Origin: an uncultured Lachnospiraceae bacterium
GTDB taxonomy: Bacteria > Bacillota > Clostridia > Lachnospirales > Lachnospiraceae
DNA length: 64,000 bases
Direction of reading: 5' to 3'
Assembly (NCBI GenBank): GCA_900554415.1
Contig: USGU01000009.1
Coordinates: 1-64,000, forward strand
In this document: positions 25,996 to 34,480 of the stretch, piece after piece
Layout: the number at the start of each line of letters is the position of its first letter
Position numbering within the stretch: the stretch's first letter is position 1
Notes under the pieces: generated by a model
Seen by the model: the letters and a program-made list of their open reading frames with translations, nothing else
Database searches by the model: none
Told to the model about the DNA's origin: nothing
Translations under genes and position numbers: made by a program

Positions 25996-26030
25996 CTTGC
26001 CGGTGTAAGTCCGGTCACGGTAATTACCAG

Positions 26031-26099
26031 GTAAACGCACCATAGCGAGTACCTTGACAAATATATGTCGCTCTCGTGGCTGACATTTACTTTGGTTTC
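26031..26099 (+). repeat. 69-bp direct repeat, copy A
   Basis: The 69 bases from GTAAACGCACCATAGCG to CTTTGGTTTC recur at 29738-29806 with a single difference (T to C in ATATATG-T-CG). The 5' 15 bases equal the terminal repeats of the neighbouring IS66-like remnant. The two copies bracket the metallophosphoesterase and toxin-antitoxin islet. Confidence 0.9.
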
Positions 26100-26367
26100 G
26101 TAAACGCACCATAGTGGGTGTGTAGAATTCACACTAAATTTTTGAGACAATAGACTTACCAAGTATAAAAAGTTGAGGCTTAACTTTTTATACCACTATA
26201 GTATTGGAGGTTAGTCCCAAAACACCTTGAGAATAAGAATGATGATTTCTGCGAAAGTCTGCTTCCTTGGTCAGAAAATCTACCAGCGGATTGCAAGAAA
26301 AAATAAAACTCATTGCCGCTCGCTTGAGCGGCAAGTTAAATGACAGTACCGACTATGGTGCGTTTAC
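26100..26367 (+). mobile_element. Internally deleted IS66-family remnant (268 bp)
   Basis: The ends GTAAACGCACCATAG (26100-26114) and CTATGGTGCGTTTAC (26353-26367) form a perfect 15-bp terminal inverted repeat beginning with GTAA, as is usual for IS66. Within it a plus-strand frame ending at TAA 26304 carries ESLLPWSENLPADCKKK, resembling the C-terminus of the IS66 TnpC transposase. A 12-bp stem (GTATAAAAAGTT, 26163-26193) and a TTGCCGCTC/GAGCGGCAA hairpin (26313-26334) lie inside. No 8-bp target duplication is visible. The transposase core is gone, so it cannot move alone. Confidence 0.7.
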
Positions 26368-26440
26368 GAAAAAATAATTGAGGGGTTAATGAGTAGGTGG
26401 AATAAATCACAGGCATTCTAAATGCAAGAGAGGTAATAAA

Positions 26441-28408
26441 ATGGGGAAGATAAAATGGCTACATTTGTCAGATATCCACATGAACAAACGGGGCGTGGAT
26501 AATGAACGGATGCGTCAGAAGTTACTGGAGTATTTACAACATAATCATATGCAATTTGATTATATCTTTTTGACGGGAGATTTGCGATATGCACCGGAGG
26601 GAGCATTTCATAAAGATACAGCCAAATATTTGAAGGAGCTATGTGAAGTTGCTGGGGTAGAAAGAAAGAATTTATTCATTGTTCCTGGTAATCATGACAT
26701 AGACAGAGATCATGTAGTGCGAAAGCAAGCGGTCGAGAATCTTTTTAAAAATGGGTATGATTCCAAAAATGGCGTGATAAAACAGCCTGTTTTAGGAGAT
26801 TTAAAAGCAGGCAGGGAAGCATTTATAGAAGTGATTAAGGAAATCTATGACGAGGATCCAGATAGGATTGCCTGCTATGATACGAAGAAGAAGCTGCATT
26901 TTTGCATTGAAACGGAAGATATTAATGTGGTACATATAGATTCGACGATATCGTATACGAAGGAACGACAAAGAGATCTGATTCTTGGAATGGAAGAGGT
27001 AATGAATGTTCTAAAGCAGGTGAATACGCAGAAAACCACAATCATTTTGACGCATTATTCTTATGATTTTTTGACAAGAAGCGAGCAAAATATGATGTGT
27101 AACTTATTGATGGATTATAATGTACAGCTTTGGATTGCAGGACATGAACATGATGATCTGTTACGGAAACAACGAGATTATTTTTATGAATTTCAATGTG
27201 GAAATCTAATTTATGAGGGAGCAGATACGAAAAGTTGTATCGCAATTGGAGAAATGGACTCGGTGAATGGGAAAGGAAGTGTAACCATCCACTATTGGGA
27301 TTCGCCGAATGGTTGGGCATTATATCCGTTTGCCAGCAATCAAGAGGATCGAAGTGTATATAGATTTGTTTTGGATAATGATGAAGCGGTTGAAACAGAG
27401 GTCGCGGCGCTTGTACATTCAGAAGAATTTAAAAAAATATCGGAACATGAATGTGTATTCAATATCCATAATCTTACAGCAGATAAAGTAAGGATGTTGG
27501 AAGAAAATGGCTTTTTAGAAGTAAAAAAAGAGTTGGGAACACGCTTGAAAGGGGATGAAACAGATCAAGAGGCAATACAAATGTTTCTGTATGAGGTAAA
27601 TTCTGCATTTCATTCTAATAAGAGATTCGAATGTATGCCTTTCTTTCAGAATGTTGTCAGAGATACATTTATGGCTTATATCTATTTAGATGCGGAGATT
27701 GCGCCTTTTATGAAGGCGACAGTGGTTCATTTCTTTTATGATGTCGTAGACAATTTCGTGATTTATAATGATACGCTATGCATTTGTATAGCAACGATAG
27801 ATCATGAAATCTGTAATATTGCGTTTTCGTATCATTTTTCTAAAATTGATACAGCAGAAGAACGGTTATATTATTTGAATTTGGTCAGACGCTACATTTC
27901 TTCAGAAAGAGTTTTCATTAAAATGTGCAACCATGAACAGTATAATCTTTCGTTTGCCACCGCTCTGCCATGCGAGGAGTGGGAGCAAAATGTTAGAAAA
28001 ACCGAATACTGGATAGAACAGATGCAGGATATTAGGAAAATTGAGGATTTTTATCATATAAAATTCAAACTGCCAGAAAAAGCTACCGAAGAGGAGTATC
28101 AAATGATAAGAATTTTGAGTGCTTCTATTGATATGGAAAGTTCTAGAATACTGCCCGCATTACCAATGGAGAAGGTGGGACTTCGAAGGCGGTTTACATT
28201 AGAGAATGATATATTTATAGATCGTGGTGAGTATCTGCCGGTATTGCACCTGTTTGGCTATGCGTTTAAACCGGTAGCACAATATATACAACATGGCAAT
28301 TATCATTGGAATAAGAAAAAAGCAGCCTGGGAAACGAAGACGGAGGATCAGGAGGGAATCCCGGTCAGAGTTGAATTTCAAATTTATACAGGGGAGAACG
28401 ATGATTGA
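26441..28408 (+). CDS. Metallophosphoesterase with large uncharacterised C-terminal region
   Basis: The 655-residue protein starts with a calcineurin-like phosphoesterase domain. All metal-site motifs are present: D11-x-H13, GD (46-47), GNHD (83-86), LTHYS (near 203) and GHEHDD (near 234). After about residue 300 the sequence is not recognised. It is not a known repair nuclease (no SbcD-like tail or SbcC partner). The following gene, a small membrane protein, overlaps its stop, so the two probably work together. The pair lies in an islet between 69-bp repeats with a toxin-antitoxin system, a setting that fits a defence or maintenance role. That is inference. RBS AGAGG. Confidence 0.75.
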   Translation: MGKIKWLHLSDIHMNKRGVDNERMRQKLLEYLQHNHMQFDYIFLTGDLRYAPEGAFHKDTAKYLKELCEVAGVERKNLFIVPGNHDIDRDHVVRKQAVENLFKNGYDSKNGVIKQPVLGDLKAGREAFIEVIKEIYDEDPDRIACYDTKKKLHFCIETEDINVVHIDSTISYTKERQRDLILGMEEVMNVLKQVNTQKTTIILTHYSYDFLTRSEQNMMCNLLMDYNVQLWIAGHEHDDLLRKQRDYFYEFQCGNLIYEGADTKSCIAIGEMDSVNGKGSVTIHYWDSPNGWALYPFASNQEDRSVYRFVLDNDEAVETEVAALVHSEEFKKISEHECVFNIHNLTADKVRMLEENGFLEVKKELGTRLKGDETDQEAIQMFLYEVNSAFHSNKRFECMPFFQNVVRDTFMAYIYLDAEIAPFMKATVVHFFYDVVDNFVIYNDTLCICIATIDHEICNIAFSYHFSKIDTAEERLYYLNLVRRYISSERVFIKMCNHEQYNLSFATALPCEEWEQNVRKTEYWIEQMQDIRKIEDFYHIKFKLPEKATEEEYQMIRILSASIDMESSRILPALPMEKVGLRRRFTLENDIFIDRGEYLPVLHLFGYAFKPVAQYIQHGNYHWNKKKAAWETKTEDQEGIPVRVEFQIYTGENDD

Positions 28409-28950
28409 TGATGGAAGCACAAGTGTTTAATAATAATGCTATATATGTATATTTTTTGTCCTGTATCGTAATTTTTAGTTATCAGCATTTTTCAAAAAGA
28501 CAGAAGGTATCTTTGATTTATGCGACTACCATTGCAATGGAGTTGATTTCTCAGTATAGTTGGAAACTTACGGCGGTGATGCTGTTTCTCTCTATGTTTA
28601 TTTTGGAGGAATATTTAAGTGATGATAAAGTAAAATGTGATCTGCTTAGTAATTTGTGGTATAAGGTGCTTGATTTTGTCTATCAGTTTGTTTTTATAAA
28701 TGCTGGTGTCTATATTTCGGTCAATGTAGGAATAGCAGATTATCAGATCAGAGATTTTTGGATTCGTAAGGAATTTCCCCTGGTGCTGTTCTATGGTATC
28801 AACATTTTTGTTTTGCTTGTTACGATACATTTGCTGAATACCTCCAAATTTGGTCTGTATGATTTTGGGGTTATGAAGAGTTATTTTGATAAATTCAATG
28901 GTCGGAAGATACACAAGGCATATGAAGAAATTGTCGGTGCTAATCTATGA
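28405..28950 (+). CDS. Small multi-pass membrane protein, unknown function
   Basis: The 181-residue product has four to five hydrophobic segments (about residues 12-28, 38-70, 85-110, 124-145) and a charged C-terminal tail. No family is recognised. The start codon overlaps the metallophosphoesterase stop (TGATGATGG context), implying coupled translation and a joint function, for example a membrane effector controlled by the upstream enzyme. No nuclease or ATPase motif is visible. The predicted cell location is the cytoplasmic membrane. Confidence 0.6.
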   Translation: MMMEAQVFNNNAIYVYFLSCIVIFSYQHFSKRQKVSLIYATTIAMELISQYSWKLTAVMLFLSMFILEEYLSDDKVKCDLLSNLWYKVLDFVYQFVFINAGVYISVNVGIADYQIRDFWIRKEFPLVLFYGINIFVLLVTIHLLNTSKFGLYDFGVMKSYFDKFNGRKIHKAYEEIVGANL

Positions 28951-29086
28951 TATTGTCAAAAAAATATCAAAGGATGCTATTATGCAGTATTTTTATCCGG
29001 ATGTCAGTGTTGAAACGATGAAGGAAAAATTAGTGATAAATAAATGGTTGAAAAAGTGGGATAATAATGGTATAATTAGCCCATAG
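28922..29086 (+). CDS. Possible small ORF overlapping the membrane protein gene
   Basis: A 54-codon frame (MKKLSVLIYDIVKKISKDAI to NNGIISP) starts within the 3' end of the membrane protein gene and ends 17 bases before the antitoxin start. It is Lys-rich and could be a real small protein, or the shifted tail of the membrane protein. No separate RBS is convincing. Confidence 0.25.
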   Translation: MKKLSVLIYDIVKKISKDAIMQYFYPDVSVETMKEKLVINKWLKKWDNNGIISP

Positions 29087-29103
29087 TTAAGGAGGTGCAT
29101 ATT

Positions 29104-29364
29104 ATGCCACAGATTATTCCAATTAAAGACTTAAAAAATACCTCAGAAATTTCAGAAATGTGTCACAAAGCGGAAGAACCAATTTATATAACCAAAAACG
29201 GATATGGAGATATGGTTATCATGAGCATGGAGAACTACGAAAAGACGATGCGTAGACTTAATGTTTATAGAGAACTTGAGATATCTGAACAGCAAATTAC
29301 AGAAGGAAGAACAAAAGATGCAAGAAGTTCTTTAGGTTCTATGAGGGAAAAATATGGTTTATAG
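29104..29364 (+). CDS. Type II antitoxin, Phd/YefM family
   Basis: The 86-residue product starts MPQIIPIKDLKNTSEISEM and continues EPIYITKNGYGDMVIMSMENYEK, the DNA-binding N-terminal pattern of Phd/YefM antitoxins. The remaining C-terminal part would bind and neutralise the toxin. The toxin gene overlaps it by 11 bases, a normal arrangement, and the pair should be autoregulated. The start is fixed by AAGGAGGTG with 6-base spacing to ATG 29104. Confidence 0.85.
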   Translation: MPQIIPIKDLKNTSEISEMCHKAEEPIYITKNGYGDMVIMSMENYEKTMRRLNVYRELEISEQQITEGRTKDARSSLGSMREKYGL

Positions 29365-29665
29365 ACTTATTATTACTGAAAGGGCAGAAGAATTACTTGA
29401 ACAACTGGTAAATTATATTCTGTATAAATTCAGGAATGAACAGGCAGCGAGACATTTGCTGGACGGTATTGAACAGTTGTATGACCGTTTGGAGGATAAT
29501 CCGTATCAATTTGCAGATTGTAGAGATTCTTTTCTTAAGAGGAAAGGGTATAAAGAAGCTGTAGTGAAGGATATGGACTATATTTTGATCTTTCGGATTG
29601 AGGACAATGTCGTATATGTACTTGGAATCTTTCATCAGTTAGAAAATTACAAAGATAAATTATAA
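29354..29665 (+). CDS. RelE/ParE superfamily toxin
   Basis: The 103-residue basic protein has the RelE/ParE pattern: LIITERAEELLEQLVNYI, NEQAARHLLDGIEQLYDRLED, and a C-terminal MDYILIFRIEDNVVYVLGIFHQ strand pair. Members inhibit growth as ribosome-dependent ribonucleases (RelE) or gyrase poisons (ParE); the helix-rich N-terminus leans to ParE-like. It overlaps the antitoxin by 11 bases and is followed by a strong terminator, so the pair is a closed two-gene unit inside the repeat-bracketed islet. Confidence 0.85.
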   Translation: MVYRLIITERAEELLEQLVNYILYKFRNEQAARHLLDGIEQLYDRLEDNPYQFADCRDSFLKRKGYKEAVVKDMDYILIFRIEDNVVYVLGIFHQLENYKDKL

Positions 29666-29669
29666 TGTG

Positions 29670-29702
29670 AAGCATCAGGCCATGAAAAGTCTGATGCTTT
29701 TT
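29670..29702 (+). terminator. Intrinsic terminator of the toxin-antitoxin operon
   Basis: AAGCATCAG and CTGATGCTT form a 9-bp stem with a 12-base loop, followed by TTTTT. Confidence 0.8.
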
Positions 29703-29737
29703 CACGTCTTAAAGGAGGTGGTTATCGCATACCATAT

Positions 29738-29806
29738 GTAAACGCACCATAGCGAGTACCTTGACAAATATATGCCGCTCTCGTGGCTGACATTTACTTT
29801 GGTTTC
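29738..29806 (+). repeat. 69-bp direct repeat, copy B
   Basis: 68 of 69 bases identical to copy A at 26031-26099, same orientation, 3.7 kb apart. It lies between the toxin terminator and the 3' end of the epimerase gene. Confidence 0.9.
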
Positions 29807-29849
29807 CTAATCTTTTCCGGAAGCTCGCGGCTCCTACTTAGCTTGAAAA

Positions 29850-30935
29850 TTATACATTATAAAATTTCTTATACCACTCGGCGAACTGTCTAAGTCCGGT
29901 TCTTAGGCTTGTATTTGGTTTGAATCCGTAGTCTCTTTCCAGTGCGCTTGTATCTGCGAATGTTATCGGTACATCGCCTGGCTGCATTGGAACAAGCTCT
30001 TTGTGTGCTTCAAAATCATAGTCTGCCGGGAGCACTTCTGCGCGGATCAGCTCTTCTTGCAAGATCGTTACGAAATCGAGCAGATTTTCCGGATTGCTGT
30101 TTCCGATGTTATATACAGCGTATGGAGGAATCGGAAGCCCGTCTTCTCCATTTTTCTTTTCCGGTGCGCCTTGCATGATGCGTTTTACACCTTCTACAAT
30201 ATCGTCTATGTAAGTGAAGTCTCGCTTGCAGTTTCCATAGTTAAAAATCTGAATAGTTTCTCCTTTGAGGAGTTTGTTTGTAAATCCGAAGTAAGCCATA
30301 TCTGGTCTTCCAGCTGGTCCATATACTGTGAAGAAACGAAGCCCGGTTGAAGGGATATTGTATAGCTTGCTATATGCATGCGCCATCAGTTCGTTTGATT
30401 TTTTCGTTGCAGCATATAATGACACCGGATTGTCTACTTTGTCTTCAGTGCTGTATGGCACTTTTTTATTTGTACCGTATACAGAAGAGGAAGAAGCATA
30501 TACAAGGTGCTCCACGCCTTTTTCGCCGTTATCGTAGGAATGGCGGCAGGCTTCTAAAATGTTATAGAATCCAATCATATTTGACTGGATGTAAGCATCC
30601 GGATTGCTGATGGAGTAACGCACACCAGCCTGTGCGCCTAAATTTACGACAACATTCGGTTTGTGCTCTGCAAAGATTTTGTCGATGATTGTTTTATTTG
30701 CCAGGTCATCCTTGTAAAATACATAATTAGATTCTGGATGTTCGCCGACACATTTTTCAATTTCTTTTAAACGCCATTCTTTGATGCTGACATCGTAGTA
30801 GTCGTTCATATTGTCGAGACCGATAATGTTGATTGGTGACTGTGTTCTAAGGAGTTCCAGTACGAGGTTGCTGCCGATAAAACCGGCAGAACCTGTAACG
30901 AAAATAGTCTTATTTTTTAAATCTATTTGGTTCAT
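29850..30935 (-). CDS. UDP-glucuronate 4-epimerase (NAD-dependent epimerase/dehydratase)
   Basis: The 361-residue extended SDR enzyme has TGSAGFIGSNLV (NAD binding, near residue 14), LDNMNDYYDVSIKEWRL, typical of UDP-GlcA 4-epimerases, the catalytic SSSSVYG and Y-x3-K (YAATKKS), and RDFTYIDDIV. It converts UDP-glucuronate to UDP-galacturonate. It is co-transcribed after the UDP-glucose dehydrogenase that makes UDP-glucuronate (19-base gap), so the pair forms a two-step route to uronic acids for the glycan polymers encoded on both sides. RBS GAGGAG. Confidence 0.9.
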   Translation of the reverse strand: MNQIDLKNKTIFVTGSAGFIGSNLVLELLRTQSPINIIGLDNMNDYYDVSIKEWRLKEIEKCVGEHPESNYVFYKDDLANKTIIDKIFAEHKPNVVVNLGAQAGVRYSISNPDAYIQSNMIGFYNILEACRHSYDNGEKGVEHLVYASSSSVYGTNKKVPYSTEDKVDNPVSLYAATKKSNELMAHAYSKLYNIPSTGLRFFTVYGPAGRPDMAYFGFTNKLLKGETIQIFNYGNCKRDFTYIDDIVEGVKRIMQGAPEKKNGEDGLPIPPYAVYNIGNSNPENLLDFVTILQEELIRAEVLPADYDFEAHKELVPMQPGDVPITFADTSALERDYGFKPNTSLRTGLRQFAEWYKKFYNV

Positions 30936-30954
30936 TTCAAGCTTCTCCTCATAA

Positions 30955-32427
30955 TTAATCTCTTTTGAAGAGATCTCGTGTGTAAACTTTATCTATTACA
31001 TCATCTAGACAGGAATCATATCTGTTGGCAATGATTGCCTGACTTTTCTTTTTGAATTTCTTTAAATCATTAATGACTTCGGAACCATAGAATGTGGTAC
31101 CATTTTCTAATGTTGGTTCATAAATGATAACTTTTGCGCCTTTTGCTTTGATACGTTTCATAACACCTTGGATAGAAGACTGACGGAAGTTGTCAGAGTT
31201 GCTCTTCATAGTGAGACGATATACACCGATGACTTTTTCGCCTTCTTTGCTTGGATCCCAGGAGCTGTTTGCTTCATAAGCACCAGCCAGTTCAAGAACG
31301 CGATCTGCTATATAGTCTTTTCTTGTTCTATTACTTTCTACGATAGCAGAGATCATATTCTGTGGCACATCGTTAAAGTTTGCCAGGAGCTGCTTTGTAT
31401 CTTTTGGTAAGCAGTATCCGCCATAACCGAAGCTTGGGTTGTTGTAATGGGTTCCGATACGTGGATCCAGGCAGACACCGTTAATGATTTCCAGTGTATC
31501 TAATCCTTTTGTTTCAGCATAGGTATCTAGTTCATTGAAGTAAGATACACGAAGTGCAAGGTATGTATTTGCAAAGAGCTTAACAGCTTCAGCTTCTGTG
31601 AAGCCCATGAACAAGGTGTCAATGTTTTCCTTGACAGCTCCCTGTTGAAGGAGTTTTGCAAAGATTTCGGCTTTTGCCTTTGATTCCTCATCGCAGGATA
31701 CGATGATTCTGGATGGATACAGGTTATCATAAAGAGCCTTTGATTCACGTAAGAATTCTGGACTAAAAATAATATTCTTTGTATGGTATTTTTCTCTTAC
31801 AGATGCAGTATATCCAACAGGGATTGTGGATTTGATGATCATGGTTGCATCTGGATTTACTTTTAATACAAGTTCGATCACTGCCTCTACTGCAGAACAG
31901 TCGAAGAAGTTCTTCTTACTGTCGTAGTTGGTAGGAGCAGCAATCACGACGAAATCTGCATCTTTATAAGCAGCTTCTCCGTCTAATGTAGCGACAAGAT
32001 CCAGTTCTTTTTCAGCGAGATACATTTCGATATAGTCATCCTGAATTGGAGATTTCTTATTATTAATGAGTTCTACCTTCTCTGGAATGATATCAACGGC
32101 TGTTACATGGTTGTGCTGAGAGAGGAGTGTCGCAATGGACAGACCTACATAACCGGTACCGGCAACAGCGATGTTGTATTTTTTATCAAGAACAGGCTTA
32201 TTTACGACTGGTTTTTCCTCTTCGAATAAGTCGGTAACTTCGAATCCGAGTACATCGGCAACTGCCTGAAGCTGATCGATAGAAGGAATATAATCTTGTC
32301 CTTCTAATCGGCTGATCATGGCTCTGTGTATGCCAGTCATTTCTGCAAGCTGAGATTGTGTCAGGTTTTGTTCTTTTCTTTTGGCGATAATTGTATCAGC
32401 CATTTTCTGATAAGATATTTTCTTCAT
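30955..32427 (-). CDS. ugd: UDP-glucose 6-dehydrogenase fused to an N-terminal XRE-type HTH domain
   Basis: The 490-residue product has an unusual architecture. Residues about 1-75 form a Cro/XRE helix-turn-helix (RKEQNLTQSQLAEMTGIHRA, ISRLEGQDYIPSIDQLQAVA). Residues from about 85 form a complete UDP-glucose dehydrogenase: VAGTGYVGLS NAD motif, PTNYDSKKNFFD, KSTIPVGYT, SPEFLRES and the catalytic cysteine C339 in GYGGYCLPKD. It oxidises UDP-glucose to UDP-glucuronate. The fused DNA-binding domain suggests that the enzyme also regulates transcription, perhaps of its own promoter (see 32467-32525). The start is taken as the ATG 8 bases after GGGAG; two in-frame upstream starts exist. Confidence 0.9.
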   Translation of the reverse strand: MKKISYQKMADTIIAKRKEQNLTQSQLAEMTGIHRAMISRLEGQDYIPSIDQLQAVADVLGFEVTDLFEEEKPVVNKPVLDKKYNIAVAGTGYVGLSIATLLSQHNHVTAVDIIPEKVELINNKKSPIQDDYIEMYLAEKELDLVATLDGEAAYKDADFVVIAAPTNYDSKKNFFDCSAVEAVIELVLKVNPDATMIIKSTIPVGYTASVREKYHTKNIIFSPEFLRESKALYDNLYPSRIIVSCDEESKAKAEIFAKLLQQGAVKENIDTLFMGFTEAEAVKLFANTYLALRVSYFNELDTYAETKGLDTLEIINGVCLDPRIGTHYNNPSFGYGGYCLPKDTKQLLANFNDVPQNMISAIVESNRTRKDYIADRVLELAGAYEANSSWDPSKEGEKVIGVYRLTMKSNSDNFRQSSIQGVMKRIKAKGAKVIIYEPTLENGTTFYGSEVINDLKKFKKKSQAIIANRYDSCLDDVIDKVYTRDLFKRD

Positions 32428-32466
32428 ATTCATTTCTCCCAATGTTATTATTAATCACATCTATAA

Positions 32467-32525
32467 TGTAAAACTTAAGCTGTCTAAAACATTTACATAT
32501 TATCAGAATAACAGAATAGTGTCAA
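32467..32525 (-). promoter_or_regulatory. Promoter and possible operator of the ugd-epimerase operon
   Basis: Minus-strand TTGACA (32520-32525), 17 bases, TAATAT (32497-32502). Just downstream, TGTAAA (32467-32472) and TTTACA (32492-32497) form an interrupted inverted repeat across the expected start site, a good place for the XRE domain of the first gene to bind. The rest of the gap to 32815 shows nothing else convincing. Confidence 0.65.
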
Positions 32526-32815
32526 TAATTATGGAAAATAAAGTGAATGTTCGATTTTGGGGAAGAGATAAAATGTTATTGAAAACAGAATTAAAGATGA
32601 ATTTGTGGAAGGCGGAGTATATAGTAATACTTTTGTATGTTTCACCACTTTGTGTCTTGCGAAAAATTTCATTCTTTCTGTACGTTAGTGCATGCGCTGC
32701 TATAAGAATTATGCTAGAATAGATGCATAGGATATTTTCAGGGCTCAGTAATCTTACAGGTTTTCAGATGGATTCTAGTGGTACGGAATACTTGCAGTTA
32801 TTTTGAGGGTTTTTT

Positions 32816-34246
32816 ATGGAGTATGTAATACAAGAGGGAAAACTGGACAATAGGGTTCATGATATTTCATATGAACAGTTGAGGTTGTTGTATGAGGACA
32901 ACCTTAAGGAAGCGGAGGAGTCAGAGCGAATCACGCAGTCCTCCTATCGAGGGGAGAATTATTACGGAAAATACGACAATTTCCATTACGAATTGCAACA
33001 GGAATATCTGGTAAGGGATCCACGGACTTCTGGGATGCGGATTTATTATCCACATGGTGTGATCATTAATCAGGCGGCGAGACGTAATTACTATCGTGGG
33101 GAAAATCGGATTTATGAAGAGAGTGTTCCGTCCTTACATAGAACACTGAAGAAATATGCTACAGTAGAAGAAAAAGAATTATATAGAATGGTTGCTGATA
33201 TGCGGATCGCTGAATTTTCATATTTGCTTCAGAAATTTGAGCATGTGAAGAATTGGAAGGTAAGTGATATTCTTTATGAAGCCTTGGCGCAGCATTATGG
33301 TCTAGAGACGGGATGGCTGGATATTACCAATGATTTTAATGTGGCATTGTTTTTTGCAACGTGTAAATGGAAGAATGGTGCATGGGTACCGCTTACGAAA
33401 GCGGATACGGAAATCGATGAATGTCATCAGTACGGTATGATTTATCATATGCCAAGCTTTCAGATGCCGTCTAGGTGGGGAATGGCAATACCGAAATTTC
33501 TGCCATGGACAGATCAGGTTGTAGGCAGGACAGAGGATGGGAAAGAAATTTATGGTAGACTGACTTACCCGATTTATCGTGGTGAAGTAGGGAATCTGAT
33601 TTATCCGTTAGGATTTCAGCCATTTATGCGTTGTCACATGCAAAATGGTTATGGGATTTATATGCGAATGCCAATGCCGTTACAGCAGGATATTCAATTT
33701 GAGAAATTGCGGTTTCGACATCACGAAGAACTGAGCCAGCGTGTTTATGAGATGATGGAGGGAGGAGAACGGATTTATCCACATGAAGGATTGAAACAGG
33801 CGGAATATATTATAGAGCAGATTCGGACAGCTACTTCTTTCTCGGAAGAGGCATTTCAATATGCGTTGTATAGAAACCATTATTATAAGGTGGAAGAGGC
33901 AGAAGCGGTGCGACAGAGGCTTGCACAGTTCAAGGTGAATGGGAAGGGAATCGAGATAACATCGAAGCATCCATGGAAACTGAGTTCAGGAAGAAGAAAG
34001 CGTATTGACCAACTGTATCAGGATTTTGATGTTCAGGAAAGCTATGCCATTCGGATTATGGAACGAGCCAAGATTCCAGAGCCAAGTGCGATGTTTGAGC
34101 CCTGGATGATGCCGGAGGAACAGGATGGAAGGGGTGTAGAGGATTTTCGCGTAAGAGATCGGGTGCACTGTGGTTCCAGTATTGTTGAGTATAATATGAT
34201 GCAGATGTTACATACAATCATGACGGCAAAATTGTCAGATTTTTAG
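32816..34246 (+). CDS. FRG-domain-containing protein
   Basis: The 476-residue product contains the FRG domain: YYRGENRIYEESVPSLHR (near residue 92) and LAQHYGLETGWLDITNDFNVALFFA (near 157) match the F/Y-RG and AQHYG-x-LD-T-ALFFA pattern. The flanking regions are not recognised. FRG proteins are often found near phage-defence and toxin-like genes, and their biochemical role is not established. It stands alone, divergent from ugd, with RBS GAGGG before ATG. It is followed by decayed genes, which points to a variable locus. Confidence 0.75.
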   Translation: MEYVIQEGKLDNRVHDISYEQLRLLYEDNLKEAEESERITQSSYRGENYYGKYDNFHYELQQEYLVRDPRTSGMRIYYPHGVIINQAARRNYYRGENRIYEESVPSLHRTLKKYATVEEKELYRMVADMRIAEFSYLLQKFEHVKNWKVSDILYEALAQHYGLETGWLDITNDFNVALFFATCKWKNGAWVPLTKADTEIDECHQYGMIYHMPSFQMPSRWGMAIPKFLPWTDQVVGRTEDGKEIYGRLTYPIYRGEVGNLIYPLGFQPFMRCHMQNGYGIYMRMPMPLQQDIQFEKLRFRHHEELSQRVYEMMEGGERIYPHEGLKQAEYIIEQIRTATSFSEEAFQYALYRNHYYKVEEAEAVRQRLAQFKVNGKGIEITSKHPWKLSSGRRKRIDQLYQDFDVQESYAIRIMERAKIPEPSAMFEPWMMPEEQDGRGVEDFRVRDRVHCGSSIVEYNMMQMLHTIMTAKLSDF

Positions 34247-34284
34247 GAGAAATGGGAAATGAATAAACAAATGAGGAGCAGTTT

Positions 34285-34480
34285 ATGAACTGTATTGTTG
34301 AAGCATATATGTCTGGAGCAGGCGGTGAATCAGCAAATTCATTACGGCAAATATCAGAGCAGTTCAGCATTACCTTAATGAAAACACGCAAAATATTAAT
34401 TACGGCGGGGGTGTATCATACTGAACTTAGTGAGCAGGTTATCTGTACTCGATATTCTTGCGGTTTGGTCCGATTAAAAT
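34285..34480 (+). pseudogene. Remnant of a helix-turn-helix protein
   Basis: The frame from 34285 encodes SLRQISEQFSITLMKTRKIL and ITAGVYHTELSEQV, resembling a small HTH protein common in Lachnospiraceae. It then becomes nonsense, and a matching tail (GYLPEQV) appears in another frame near 34496. Frameshifts and loss of the middle part indicate decay. Confidence 0.5.

Noticed and set aside
25763..26162. Several 60-120 codon frames on both strands
   Set aside because: They run across IS66-type repeats and hairpins, lack RBS and recognisable domains; they are by-products of repetitive DNA.
32519..32722. 67-codon plus-strand ORF between ugd and the FRG gene
   Set aside because: Lies over the ugd promoter, no RBS, no recognisable pattern.
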